DNA from: Bdellovibrionales bacterium
Lineage (GTDB): Bacteria; Bdellovibrionota; UBA1018
Length of the DNA stretch: 39,503 bases
Assembly (NCBI GenBank): GCA_016786465.1
Contig: JAEUWC010000029.1
Location: 146,363 to 185,865 of the forward strand
Reading direction: 5' to 3'
The notes below the pieces were generated by a model. The model did not search any database. It saw only the letters and a list, made by a program, of their open reading frames with translations, and had not been told where the DNA came from. How positions within the stretch are numbered: the stretch's first letter is position 1; each line of letters starts with the position of its first letter. A program made the position numbers and the translations under genes. Below are positions 26,295-34,844 of the stretch, in pieces.

Positions 26295-28667
26295 TCAGAA
26301 AGGCGGACCGATAAAGAACTGAAATTGCTGCGAATCATCCCCGGGGCGTCGGCGCATCGGGAAACCCCATTCAAACCGCAAAGGTCCAATTGGGCTGAAC
26401 CAGCGGAACCCCAAGCCCCAGTTGCTCAAAAGAGAAATTTCGTTCGCCTTGGGGAACCCATAAAAGGTGTTGCCGATATCCACAAAGGTCACAGCTTTTA
26501 GACCCGCTTCCTTGATCAGCGGCATTTCAAGTTCAGAAATCACGTAGAACTGAGTGGTACCGCCGATGGGTTCGTTGACTGGGTTGCCCAAAGAACTGGT
26601 CCGAAACCTTCGTGGTCCCACCGAAAACAGACTGTAGCCCCGCATGTTGTTCGGACCACCCAAGTAGAATCGTTCCGACGGAGGCACGACATTATTGTCG
26701 TCTAGGTTGTAGACTTGGCCGTATTCAATGTTGTTTCGGAAAACCAAGTCACCGATCACTTTGCGGTAGAAGCGATTGTTCAAAACCCACTTCAAGAAAT
26801 ATTTTTCGCCACCCAACCCAGCCCATTCAAACGACAAACTACGATAATCCCCTTGGGTCGTTTCAAAGCGGTTATTGCGCTTGTCATGAACGACGCTAAA
26901 GACTGCCGAAGACAAAATCCCCTGGTCAGCCGCAACATCGGCCGGGTTAATTGAAGCATCCGGATCCAAAACGTTAATGCCTTCATACTTATAGGTGAAG
27001 AAGACGTTCGTGTAGTCGGCGATCAAATACCCCAGACGCAGATTCATACCGGTCTTGCGAGTGTCGTACTTCTGCGGAATCGGGAAAAAGACATAAAAGA
27101 TATCGCCACCCACGACCCAGTTCGTGTCGTTGAAGAACGGCTGGGTGACACCCAAGTTCAAACTTTTTGCGTTGTTTTGCTTGGCAAACTGGCCGGAAAG
27201 ACTGGTGTTCAGACCTAGACCAAAGGTGTTGATTTCGGCCACTTGGGTCGTCAGGAAAAACCCCTGAACGCTTCCGTAACCCGCACCCAAAGTGATCGTT
27301 CCCGTCGAGCGTTCCTTGATCGTGATCTCGATATCAACGACGTCCGGCTTACCTTTGGGCGTAACCGTATTGAAAACGACTTCACCCGGCTGGAAGAAAC
27401 CCAGTCGTTCTACGTTTTCGCGCGATACGCGAAGATTCGTTCCGCTGTACAGTTCTCCTTCACGAATCTTCAATTCGCGGCGAATGACTTTGTCGTGCGT
27501 TTTGGTGTTTCCGTAAATATTGATTTCGCCAAAGTAAACCAGGTTCCCTTTTTCGAAAGAATAGTCCATGTCGACGGTCTTGGTTTCGTCATGGATCGCC
27601 ATCTTGGGAATCACGTTCACAAACGCATATCCCAGGTCCTGATATTTTTCGGTCAGGCGCTGGATGTCGGCCTGGCGCTTAGAAATCGCGAAGATCTGCC
27701 CTTCAGTCAAAGTCAGTTCTGTCTTTAATTCTTCTTTTGGAAACAAAAGATCGCCGCTGAAATCAAACGAACCCATCGAATACTGTTCGCCTTCGTCGAC
27801 GTATACCGTGATGTACAGCCACTTTTTATCGTCGCTGACCGTAACGATCGGATTGTCATAGCGGAACTTTACAAATCCGTTTTCAAGATACCAAATCGTC
27901 AGACGCTGCAGGTCTTGCTTGAAAGCAGACTCCTTGAAATTTCCAGATCCGCTCATGAAGGAAAAAAGGCTTCCTTCCTTGGTTTCCGCAAAAAGGGACT
28001 TCAGCTTTTCGTCGCTGTATCGCTTGTTATTCAAGAAGGTGATCTTCTTGATCGAAACCTTGTCGTAATCGTTGATCTTATAGACCAGTTCGACTTGCTC
28101 TTCCGCCTTGCCCGCGATGGGACGGACTTCGAAATCGACCTTCGTCAGATAGTAGCCTTTGTCTTCGTAAAGCTTTTGAATCAGCTTCAAATCTTCGCGC
28201 ACCTTCGCGAAATCCAAGATCGACCAGACCTTGACCTTGATGACTTCTTGAATGTCCGAATCACCCAATCGTTCGTTTCCGTCGAACTCGATCTTCGCGA
28301 TCGCTTGGCGTTCACGAACACGGAAAGTCAATTGAACGCCGCCATCGACCGAAGTTCCTTCAACTGCGATGTCTTCGAAATACCCCATCGCAAATAGCGA
28401 CTTCACATCCGATTGCAAAAGGGCGCGCGAAACGGTTTCCCCTTTTTTGGATTTGATCTTGGCCAAGACGGCGTCTTTTTCGATTCGCTTCACGCCCGCG
28501 ACTTCGATGTTTTGAATCTTTTTTCCGACGAAAGAATCCAATTCGATTTTTGGATCGCGAACTTCTTCCTGCGACCAAGCGGTTGATGCGACCGTAAGGC
28601 AAAGTGAAGCGGCGCAAAGAATGCGCAAGAAAGCTTGAAGATGCAGCCGCTTAGGTTGAAATGACAC
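26295..28667 (-). CDS. bamA: Outer-membrane protein assembly factor BamA
   Basis: The 790-aa protein has a signal peptide (to about AWSQ), five POTRA domains (about residues 48-430) and a 16-strand barrel with the lid motif MRGY in loop 6 (GPNNMRGYSLF) and a terminal Phe (FFIGPPF). It inserts beta-barrel proteins into the outer membrane. The start is uncertain: the GTG at 28667 lacks a Shine-Dalgarno site. A promoter-like TTGACT-N17-TAGACC lies just upstream, which would give a leader of only a few bases. It is 77 bp downstream of lolD. Confidence 0.96.
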   Translation of the reverse strand: MSFQPKRLHLQAFLRILCAASLCLTVASTAWSQEEVRDPKIELDSFVGKKIQNIEVAGVKRIEKDAVLAKIKSKKGETVSRALLQSDVKSLFAMGYFEDIAVEGTSVDGGVQLTFRVRERQAIAKIEFDGNERLGDSDIQEVIKVKVWSILDFAKVREDLKLIQKLYEDKGYYLTKVDFEVRPIAGKAEEQVELVYKINDYDKVSIKKITFLNNKRYSDEKLKSLFAETKEGSLFSFMSGSGNFKESAFKQDLQRLTIWYLENGFVKFRYDNPIVTVSDDKKWLYITVYVDEGEQYSMGSFDFSGDLLFPKEELKTELTLTEGQIFAISKRQADIQRLTEKYQDLGYAFVNVIPKMAIHDETKTVDMDYSFEKGNLVYFGEINIYGNTKTHDKVIRRELKIREGELYSGTNLRVSRENVERLGFFQPGEVVFNTVTPKGKPDVVDIEITIKERSTGTITLGAGYGSVQGFFLTTQVAEINTFGLGLNTSLSGQFAKQNNAKSLNLGVTQPFFNDTNWVVGGDIFYVFFPIPQKYDTRKTGMNLRLGYLIADYTNVFFTYKYEGINVLDPDASINPADVAADQGILSSAVFSVVHDKRNNRFETTQGDYRSLSFEWAGLGGEKYFLKWVLNNRFYRKVIGDLVFRNNIEYGQVYNLDDNNVVPPSERFYLGGPNNMRGYSLFSVGPRRFRTSSLGNPVNEPIGGTTQFYVISELEMPLIKEAGLKAVTFVDIGNTFYGFPKANEISLLSNWGLGFRWFSPIGPLRFEWGFPMRRRPGDDSQQFQFFIGPPF

Positions 28668-28676
28668 GATGGTAAT

Positions 28677-28705
28677 GGTCTAGGTTGACGGGGCAGGAGA
28701 GTCAA
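28677..28705 (-). promoter_or_regulatory. Candidate promoter immediately upstream of bamA
   Basis: Minus-strand TTGACT (28705-28700), 17 nt, TAGACC (28682-28677), then 9 nt to the GTG at 28667. A second possibility, TTTACC-N16-TAAAGT, lies slightly further upstream within an imperfect inverted repeat. Either would let bamA and the lpx genes be transcribed apart from the upstream lysS-lol genes. Confidence 0.4.
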
Positions 28706-28744
28706 TCACTTTACCCGATTGACGCAGTCGGTAAATTTACGGAT

Positions 28745-29428
28745 TCAACTCACGAAAACGCCGTCGCGCATGGGTAGAACGCGGTGCATCTTTTTCGCCA
28801 ATTCCGAATCATGCGTGACCATCAAAACAGAAACTCCGGTCGCCTGGTTCAGACGGGTCAGAAGATCCACGACCATCGCGGTATTTGCAGAATCTAGATT
28901 CCCAGTCAGCTCATCCGCCAAGAGCAGCTTTGGGCGCAGGATTACGGACCTAGCGATTGCAACTCTTTGCTGTTCCCCACCCGAAAGTTCGGCTGGGCGG
29001 TGGGTCAGACGGTGCTCCAGACCCACGAATTTCAATAGCTCGCGTGCCTGTTGCATGGCCACGTCACTGCCGTACCCCGCGATCAGCGCGGGCATCATCA
29101 CGTTTTCCAGGGCGTTGAATTCCGGCAAAAGATAATGAAACTGGAACACAAAACCCAACATTCGATTTCGGAAGTTCGCCAAACCCTTTTCATTCAATGA
29201 AAGAATGTCCTGGGCCTGCGGTCCAAAAAAGATCCGTCCCTGACTGGGGGCTTCAAGCGTTCCCAACACGTGCAGCAAGGTACTTTTACCTGCCCCACTA
29301 GCGCCGGTGATTGCGACCATTTCTCCGGCCTGAATTTGAAAATTCACGCCGCGGATGACTTCGATCTGTTCTTTGCCTTTCTTAAAGGCCTTCCGAATTC
29401 CTTCGGCTCTAAGAAGAATATTACTCAT
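28745..29428 (-). CDS. lolD: Lipoprotein-releasing system ATP-binding protein
   Basis: From the ATG at 29428 the product is 227 aa; its start MSNILL resembles E. coli LolD. An in-frame ATG four codons upstream (29440) is a less likely alternative. ABC ATPase motifs are complete: Walker A GASGAGKST, signature LSGGEQQRVAIARS, Walker B LLLADELTGNLDS, and the switch His in MVTHDSE. LolD powers LolCE, which extracts mature lipoproteins from the inner membrane for LolA. It overlaps the permease stop by 8 bp. Confidence 0.93.
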   Translation of the reverse strand: MSNILLRAEGIRKAFKKGKEQIEVIRGVNFQIQAGEMVAITGASGAGKSTLLHVLGTLEAPSQGRIFFGPQAQDILSLNEKGLANFRNRMLGFVFQFHYLLPEFNALENVMMPALIAGYGSDVAMQQARELLKFVGLEHRLTHRPAELSGGEQQRVAIARSVILRPKLLLADELTGNLDSANTAMVVDLLTRLNQATGVSVLMVTHDSELAKKMHRVLPMRDGVFVS

Positions 29429-30683
29429 AGCGAATCCCATCTAGCGGTGAACGCTTTGAAACTGAAAACGAAGGATACAAGGTTGCAAGAAAGGTAATCA
29501 AAAGCGCAACTGCGCAGATCATTCCCACTTCCTGCCAGCGAATCACCACGGGCAAGTAACCAATGTGGTAGATGTCCGGAGGAAGGTCAATCCAATGCGT
29601 TTTCTGCAAAATAAATGACCCCGCGATCCCCATCCAAACGCCGATCAAGATTCCCACCGAACCAATTCCCAAACCGATGGCACAGAAAAGTCGAAAACTT
29701 TTTGAAGGTGGAAATCCCATGGCCTTCAAAATCGCTATTTCCTTGGTCTTGTCGTGAATCATCATCATCAGTGTGCTGACGACGTTAAAGGCAGCAACAA
29801 TCACGATGACCGTCAAGATGATCGAAATCACCGTCTTTTCCAACTGAACGGCCGATAAAAGATTTGAATTCAGCTGACCCCAGTCTTTTGCGCGAAAGGG
29901 ATAGCCAAAAGATTCAGTCAGCCGATTTGAAATCTCGCGCGACTGCGACGGGTCTTTAATTCGAATCTTGAAAGACGTCACCTTGCCCGGCTGTTCCAGG
30001 TACTTTTGCACCGTCGACAAAGTCGTGAAGATGAACTTGGAATCGTAATCATTCATCCCCATTCGAATGATTCCAACAACCTTGACGTTGAAACTTTTCG
30101 CCGATCCCTGCGGCCCTACAAACGGAGCAATCAAGCGAAGCTCGGTCGTTGCCGGCTGAACTTCCGCCGAACCTTCCAGTTTCTTTTCCGTCAACGATGC
30201 CCCGATGCGTTCGGCCAAAGCATAGCCAATCGCGATTTCGCCATCTTTTTCAGGAAATCGACCTTCAACGACCCGCGAAGGAATCAGGGTCACCTTCGAA
30301 ATCTGTTCTGGATCCACCCCTTCGATCACGGCGCCGGCTTCGCCGTCTGGACCTGAAACCATCAATTCGCCGACAAAGCCCGGGGAAATATCAGTCGCTT
30401 CGGGCGCGACCTTTCGGATTTGGTTGATGATTTTTCCAGGATCCGAAAGCGCTTCGGTTCGGGAATACAGGATCACGTCGCCATTCATTCCCGTAATCAC
30501 GCGAATCAGTTCGCCTTCAAACCCGTTGATCACGCTCATGACCACGGTCAAGGCCAAAACACCCAAGGCAACGCCTGCAACCGAAACACCTGAAATCAAG
30601 GACACAAACCCGTCCGTCGTCTTAGACAAAAGGAATTTCTTCCCCAGGGTCAGAATCAGGCGGTTGGATTCAGCTTTGGCCAT
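29421..30683 (-). CDS. lolC: Lipoprotein-releasing system transmembrane protein (LolC/LolE type)
   Basis: The 420-aa permease has the LolC/E layout: one N-terminal membrane segment (ISGVSVAGVALGVLALTVV), a large periplasmic MacB-like domain (~50-270) and three C-terminal segments of the FtsX domain, with the MMIHDKTKEIAILKAMG coupling helix. It starts with an N-terminal RFLLSKT-like sequence typical of the family. Only one permease is present next to lolD, so a homodimer (LolF-type) is plausible. Its ATG directly follows the lysS stop without a gap. Confidence 0.92.
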   Translation of the reverse strand: MAKAESNRLILTLGKKFLLSKTTDGFVSLISGVSVAGVALGVLALTVVMSVINGFEGELIRVITGMNGDVILYSRTEALSDPGKIINQIRKVAPEATDISPGFVGELMVSGPDGEAGAVIEGVDPEQISKVTLIPSRVVEGRFPEKDGEIAIGYALAERIGASLTEKKLEGSAEVQPATTELRLIAPFVGPQGSAKSFNVKVVGIIRMGMNDYDSKFIFTTLSTVQKYLEQPGKVTSFKIRIKDPSQSREISNRLTESFGYPFRAKDWGQLNSNLLSAVQLEKTVISIILTVIVIVAAFNVVSTLMMMIHDKTKEIAILKAMGFPPSKSFRLFCAIGLGIGSVGILIGVWMGIAGSFILQKTHWIDLPPDIYHIGYLPVVIRWQEVGMICAVALLITFLATLYPSFSVSKRSPLDGIRYE

Positions 30684-32204
30684 TTATGCTTCGTTCTTTT
30701 CTGATCCATGTTTCTGCGGACGCATCTGCGGAAACAGGATCACATCGCGAATACTTGGAGAATCCGTAAACAACATCACCAGACGATCGATTCCGATGCC
30801 CTGCCCGGCCGTCGGCGGCAAGCCGTATTCCAAAGCCGTGACGTAATCTTCGTCCATGTCGTTGGCTTCCGGGTTACCGGCGTTCTTGGCTTCCACTTGT
30901 TTCAGGAAGCGTTCTTTCTGATCGATTGGATCATTCAATTCAGAAAACGCGTTCGCCATTTCACGACCGTAAATAAACAGCTCGAAGCGGTCGACCAAGA
31001 AAGGATCCTTTTCATTCTTCCGCGACAATGGGGAAACATCCAACGGGTACTGGGTCACAAAGGTTGGTTGAATCAGCTGGGCTTCGACTTCATTATCAAA
31101 AATCACCATCATCAAGCCGCCCACCGAATCTTTCGGATCCATGTGGAAGCCCTTCATTTTTCCGTATTCCATCAAGGCGCCACGATCGCGGACTTTATCC
31201 CGGCCGAACTTTTTTCCAAATTCCGTGCGATTCACAATCGCGTCTTCAATCGACAAACGCTCCCACTTGCCATCCAGGTTGATTTCTGCACCTTGGTAAG
31301 TCAGCTGGCGCTTGCCGTGAATCTTGTCGGCAAGCCGCTGGAAAAGCTTTTCGGTGAAAGTCATCAGATCTTCGTAAGTCGCGTAGGTCTGGTAGAATTC
31401 CAACATCGTGAATTCGGGATTGTGCTTGATCGAAATCCCTTCGTTGCGAAAGTTGCGATTGATTTCGTAAACACGTTCAAAGCCGCCGACCACCAAGCGC
31501 TTCAGGTAAAGTTCCGGCGCAATTCGCAGGAACAGATCCAAATCCAAGGTATTGTGATGGGTCTTAAAGGGTCGCGCTGCCGCGCCGCCGGCAATCTGGT
31601 GCATCATCGGCGTTTCGACTTCCATGAAGTCGTGTTCGTCAAAGTACTTTCTGATTTCAGAAACGATCATCGAACGCTTGCGAAAGGTGTCGCGCGTTTC
31701 TTCGTTCACCATCAAATCCAAATAGCGCTGACGGTACTTCACTTCGACGTCGGTGACGCCGTGGAATTTTTCCGGAAGCGGATGCAAGGATTTGGTCAGC
31801 AAGACGACTTTTTCAGAAAAAATGGAAAGTTCGCCCGTCTTGGTCTTGAAGACTGCGCCTTCGCTGAAAACGATGTCGCCAATATCCAGTTCTTTGAATG
31901 CCGCGTAGCCTTCGCCCAACTTGTCGGCTTGCACGAAAAGCTGAATCGTGGATTTTTCATCCTTCAAAGTGACGAACGATGCTTTCCCCATCAAGCGCAT
32001 CGCCATGATTCGGCCCGCGACTGACGCGCGCGGCTTTTCACCTTCAAGCGCTTCCTTGGTTTTTGAATCATGAAGCTCGCGAAGCTTCGATGCGGTGTGC
32101 GTGGGATAGAAACCGTTCTTGTAAGGATTTTCTCCGTGCGACTTTAATTTCGAAAGTTTTTCAAAACGAACGGTGACCTGATCAGACTGCGTTGCGGATT
32201 CCAT
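30684..32204 (-). CDS. lysS: Lysyl-tRNA synthetase, class II
   Basis: The 506-aa enzyme has an OB-fold anticodon domain (about residues 60-170) and a class II catalytic core: motif 1 EVETPMMHQIAGGAAARPF, motif 2 FERVYEINRNFRNEGI, motif 3 GLPPTAGQGIGIDRLVML. It charges tRNA-Lys in the cytoplasm. Length is standard. It lies 23 bp after trxB and abuts lolC, a combination that suggests one transcript covering housekeeping and envelope genes. Confidence 0.97.
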   Translation of the reverse strand: MESATQSDQVTVRFEKLSKLKSHGENPYKNGFYPTHTASKLRELHDSKTKEALEGEKPRASVAGRIMAMRLMGKASFVTLKDEKSTIQLFVQADKLGEGYAAFKELDIGDIVFSEGAVFKTKTGELSIFSEKVVLLTKSLHPLPEKFHGVTDVEVKYRQRYLDLMVNEETRDTFRKRSMIVSEIRKYFDEHDFMEVETPMMHQIAGGAAARPFKTHHNTLDLDLFLRIAPELYLKRLVVGGFERVYEINRNFRNEGISIKHNPEFTMLEFYQTYATYEDLMTFTEKLFQRLADKIHGKRQLTYQGAEINLDGKWERLSIEDAIVNRTEFGKKFGRDKVRDRGALMEYGKMKGFHMDPKDSVGGLMMVIFDNEVEAQLIQPTFVTQYPLDVSPLSRKNEKDPFLVDRFELFIYGREMANAFSELNDPIDQKERFLKQVEAKNAGNPEANDMDEDYVTALEYGLPPTAGQGIGIDRLVMLFTDSPSIRDVILFPQMRPQKHGSEKNEA

Positions 32205-32227
32205 AGTGCAACGATCTTGGCCGAAAA

Positions 32228-33157
32228 TCAGCTATGAGACAAGTAGCGTTCCGCATCCAGCGCGGCCATGCAACCCGTACCGGCCGCGGTGACCGCTTGG
32301 CGATAAGTAGGATCGGCGACGTCGCCTGCGGCAAAAACACCGGGAAGACTGGTTTTCGTGGTGCCAGGTTCAACCCAAAGATAACCGACATCATCGGCCT
32401 TCAGCTTGCCCTGGAAAAGCTTGGTATTGGGTTCATGACCGATTGCGATAAACAGGCCCTTCACGGCCATTTCCTTCGTCGCACCCGTTTTCAAATTCTT
32501 CACGCGAATGCCCGAAACGTCGTTGTCGCCCAAGACGTCTTCAACGGCTGAATCCAATTCAAAACGAATCTTTGGATTATTCTTCGCCTTGTCCTGCATG
32601 ATCTTCGAAGCTTTGAAAGTATCGCGACGATGGATCAAAGTGACCGATTTCGCAAATCGGGTCAGAAAAGTCGCTTCTTCCATGGCGGTGTCGCCACCAC
32701 CGACGACAGCGATATCCATGTTGCGGAAGAAAAACCCGTCGCAAGTCGCGCAAGCTGAAACGCCCTTGCCCATCATCTTCTTTTCTGACGGCAGCCCCAA
32801 CCATTTCGCTGAAGCGCCGGTGGCGATGATCAAAGTTTTTGTTTTGACTGTACGCCCGTCAGCAAACTGAAGTTCGTAAGGTTGTTTGTCGAAATTGACC
32901 GCTTTCACATTGCCGGTCACAAAGCGCGTTCCAAAACGTTCCGCTTGTTTTCTAAACGCCGTCATCAATTCAGGACCCATCACGGGTTCTGCAAAGCCGG
33001 GATAATTTTCGACGTCGCTAGTGATCGTGAGCTGTCCGCCCGGCTGTTCACCTTCGACGATCACAGGCTTCAAAGTCGCCCGAGCCGCATAAATAGCAGC
33101 CGTTAATCCGGCGGGGCCAGAACCAAGAATGACTAGGTTTTCTACTGAATCGCTCAT
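32228..33157 (-). CDS. trxB: Thioredoxin reductase
   Basis: The 309-aa flavoenzyme has the FAD motif GSGPAGLTAAIYAARA, the redox-active pair CATC (SACATCDGFF, about residues 135-140), the NADPH motif GGGDTAMEEA and the terminal FAD motif FAAGDVADPTYRQ. It reduces thioredoxin with NADPH. The active-site spacing and length are typical of the bacterial low-molecular-weight type. The upstream 62-aa gene ends 12 bp before its ATG, so they are probably cotranscribed. Confidence 0.96.
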   Translation of the reverse strand: MSDSVENLVILGSGPAGLTAAIYAARATLKPVIVEGEQPGGQLTITSDVENYPGFAEPVMGPELMTAFRKQAERFGTRFVTGNVKAVNFDKQPYELQFADGRTVKTKTLIIATGASAKWLGLPSEKKMMGKGVSACATCDGFFFRNMDIAVVGGGDTAMEEATFLTRFAKSVTLIHRRDTFKASKIMQDKAKNNPKIRFELDSAVEDVLGDNDVSGIRVKNLKTGATKEMAVKGLFIAIGHEPNTKLFQGKLKADDVGYLWVEPGTTKTSLPGVFAAGDVADPTYRQAVTAAGTGCMAALDAERYLSHS

Positions 33158-33169
33158 CCGAAGATTAGA

Positions 33170-33358
33170 TTACTCTTCGTCTTGTGCTTCATCCATAAAA
33201 GACTGGATGGCCACGAAATCGGCGTTTGCCGAATCATCAGGAAGCGAGGCCACGAACTTTTCAAGTTCTTCGGCCTTCAATTTGCCGCGCTCGACCGAGC
33301 GCTGCGCAACACGAACATCGAACTTTTTCTGTTCCACGGATTCCGAAAGAAGTGTCAT
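33170..33358 (-). CDS. Small acidic helical protein, unknown function
   Basis: The 62-aa product is highly charged and predicted all-helical (KFDVRVAQRSVERGKL, EELEKFVASLPDDS), ending in an acidic tail (MDEAQDEE). No signal peptide or membrane segment, so cytoplasmic. An AAGAG site lies about 9 nt before the ATG at 33358. It fills the space between the rhomboid gene (29 bp away) and trxB (12 bp), in the same direction. I recognise no family, but the operon position and ribosome site support a real gene. Confidence 0.7.
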   Translation of the reverse strand: MTLLSESVEQKKFDVRVAQRSVERGKLKAEELEKFVASLPDDSANADFVAIQSFMDEAQDEE

Positions 33359-33387
33359 AGAATTCGACTCTTAACACCGATTCAGGC

Positions 33388-34185
33388 TCAATGCCAAGTC
33401 TTCGGGTCGGAATCATCATCGTCGGCTTCGACTTTAACCGTGGGGTACCCCTCCTTTTTGGCCGAATCGTTATCGATGACCAGGCGAAGGTGTCCCTTGG
33501 CCTGGGAAGCCGACTTTTTCTTTCCAAATTTTGGCAGGTTCAGGCCCCCAAAGCCCTTTCCGGGGTTTTTCTTTTTCATGACTGCCAGGGCGGCACGAAC
33601 CCATAAAAACACAAAACCCGTAATCATTCCCGTCAGATGGGCTGCCCCGGATAGGCCATTGCGTCCCGAAAAAACGACCGTCATCAGCTGAACCCCAGCA
33701 AAGATCCAAGTGATGTACTTGGCCTTCATGGGGATCAACATCATCAAAAGCATGGTGCGTTCGCCAAAAATCAGCCCATACGCCATCAAAAGGCCAAAAA
33801 TCGCGCCGGAAGCCCCAACCATGGGCGTACCCAAGCCTTCTCCCCCCCAAACAAAAGCCTGAAGAAGAAGGTAAACCACGCCCGAAGTGACCGCGCAAAG
33901 GAAGTAGAACTTCAGAAAGAAGCTTCGACCCCAGACCGATTCCAGTTCGGATCCAAAGAATAGAAGCATGATCATGTTCATCAAAAGATGGGTCACATCT
34001 GCGTGCAAAAACGGGTACGTGAAAAGCTGCCAAAACCGCTGATGAATCATGAACTGGGAAGGTACCAATCCCAGCCAGGAAATCAGGTTTCCGCCCATGA
34101 ATTGATCCACGGTCTGCTGAACCAAAAATCCAGCCAGACACGCGATCATGATCCACTTGACGGTCGGGGTTAATCGAATCGCCAT
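33388..34185 (-). CDS. Rhomboid-family intramembrane serine protease
   Basis: The 265-aa protein has six predicted membrane segments. The active-site Ser lies in GASGAIFGLLMAYG and the catalytic His in AHLTGMITGFVF; the HLLMNMIMLLFFG motif supplies the oxyanion Asn. It cleaves membrane-spanning substrates within the lipid bilayer. After the last segment comes a tail of about 70 residues, first basic and Gly/Lys-rich (KKKNPGKGFGGLNL) then acidic (EADDDDSD), not part of the core fold. Its ATG overlaps the epimerase stop by one base (TAATG). Confidence 0.93.
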   Translation of the reverse strand: MAIRLTPTVKWIMIACLAGFLVQQTVDQFMGGNLISWLGLVPSQFMIHQRFWQLFTYPFLHADVTHLLMNMIMLLFFGSELESVWGRSFFLKFYFLCAVTSGVVYLLLQAFVWGGEGLGTPMVGASGAIFGLLMAYGLIFGERTMLLMMLIPMKAKYITWIFAGVQLMTVVFSGRNGLSGAAHLTGMITGFVFLWVRAALAVMKKKNPGKGFGGLNLPKFGKKKSASQAKGHLRLVIDNDSAKKEGYPTVKVEADDDDSDPKTWH

Positions 34186-34619
34186 TAGCCCTGGGCCTCC
34201 ATGACTTCGATCAAGATTCCCCCCGCCGTTGCAGGATGAATGAAATTCACACGCATCTGGTGGGCGCCTTTTTTAGGAGCATCATAGGTCAGCCGGTATC
34301 CGGCCTTTCGAAGGGTCGCGCAAAGCGGATCCAATTCTCCGGTCTTCACTTGAAACGAAAGGTGGTGAATTCCTGGTCCGCGTTTTTCAATGAATTTCGC
34401 GACGGTACCTTCGGGGTCGGTGACTTCTAAAAATTCCAACTGGGTTTGCACGACCGGCAAAGGAAGAAAGTGCGTGCGAACGCCTTGTTCGGGAACGTCT
34501 TCTTGGTTTTTGAATGAAAGCCCTAGGATTTGAAACAGCTGCGCAAGCTGAGGAAGCGCCGAAACTGCGATGCCGATATGATTCAGGAAAGCGGGTTGCG
34601 AGAGCCCGGAAGTTGCCAT
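34185..34619 (-). CDS. mce: Methylmalonyl-CoA epimerase (VOC fold)
   Basis: The 144-aa protein matches methylmalonyl-CoA epimerase along its length: LNHIGIAVSAL (first metal His), TQLEFLEV, KFIEKRGPGIHHLSFQV (second His) and NFIHPATAGGILIEV (metal Glu and a characteristic family ending). It would interconvert the (R) and (S) forms of methylmalonyl-CoA in propionate and branched-chain metabolism. The mutase is not in the window. Other VOC proteins share the fold, but the GIHHLSF and HPATAGG motifs favour the epimerase. Confidence 0.85.
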   Translation of the reverse strand: MATSGLSQPAFLNHIGIAVSALPQLAQLFQILGLSFKNQEDVPEQGVRTHFLPLPVVQTQLEFLEVTDPEGTVAKFIEKRGPGIHHLSFQVKTGELDPLCATLRKAGYRLTYDAPKKGAHQMRVNFIHPATAGGILIEVMEAQG

Positions 34620-34657
34620 TTCCGTGTGAACGTACCCCTAAAATGGGACGAGGACCA

Positions 34658-34795
34658 CTACCCTCTGTTGCTGTACCCCAATTCGGCCTCCTCAGCCTTC
34701 TTGAGCAAAAGATAGCGGTCCTCAGTCAAGGTGTCTAAACCATCGAGTACCCACCAAAGTCCCCGCGGCCAGACAATGGACCTATCGGTCTTCAC
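34658..34795 (-). CDS. Possible 45-aa protein in an operon gap
   Basis: A GTG at 34795 opens a 45-codon frame ending in TAG at 34658. The peptide (MKTDRSIVWPRGLWW, then LDGLDTLTEDRYLLLKKAEE and ELGYSNRG) has a protein-like mix of aromatic and charged residues. It fills most of a 225-bp gap between the HTTM and epimerase genes, leaving 49 and 38 bp. No good Shine-Dalgarno site is visible and the frame is open further upstream without an ATG, so it may be a remnant or noise. Confidence 0.35.
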   Translation of the reverse strand: MKTDRSIVWPRGLWWVLDGLDTLTEDRYLLLKKAEEAELGYSNRG

Positions 34796-34844
34796 GACCC
34801 AAACTTGAGCTTTTCGATGGGAATAGCTGATATTTTACAGTTTT

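Noticed and set aside
28706-28740. Imperfect hairpin downstream of lolD as a terminator
   Set aside because: Arms match with a bulge but no T-run follows on the minus strand; it is more likely part of the bamA promoter region.
30708-32024. 438-codon plus-strand frame opposite lysS
   Set aside because: It lies wholly within lysS, whose motifs are intact; the open antisense frame reflects codon usage bias.
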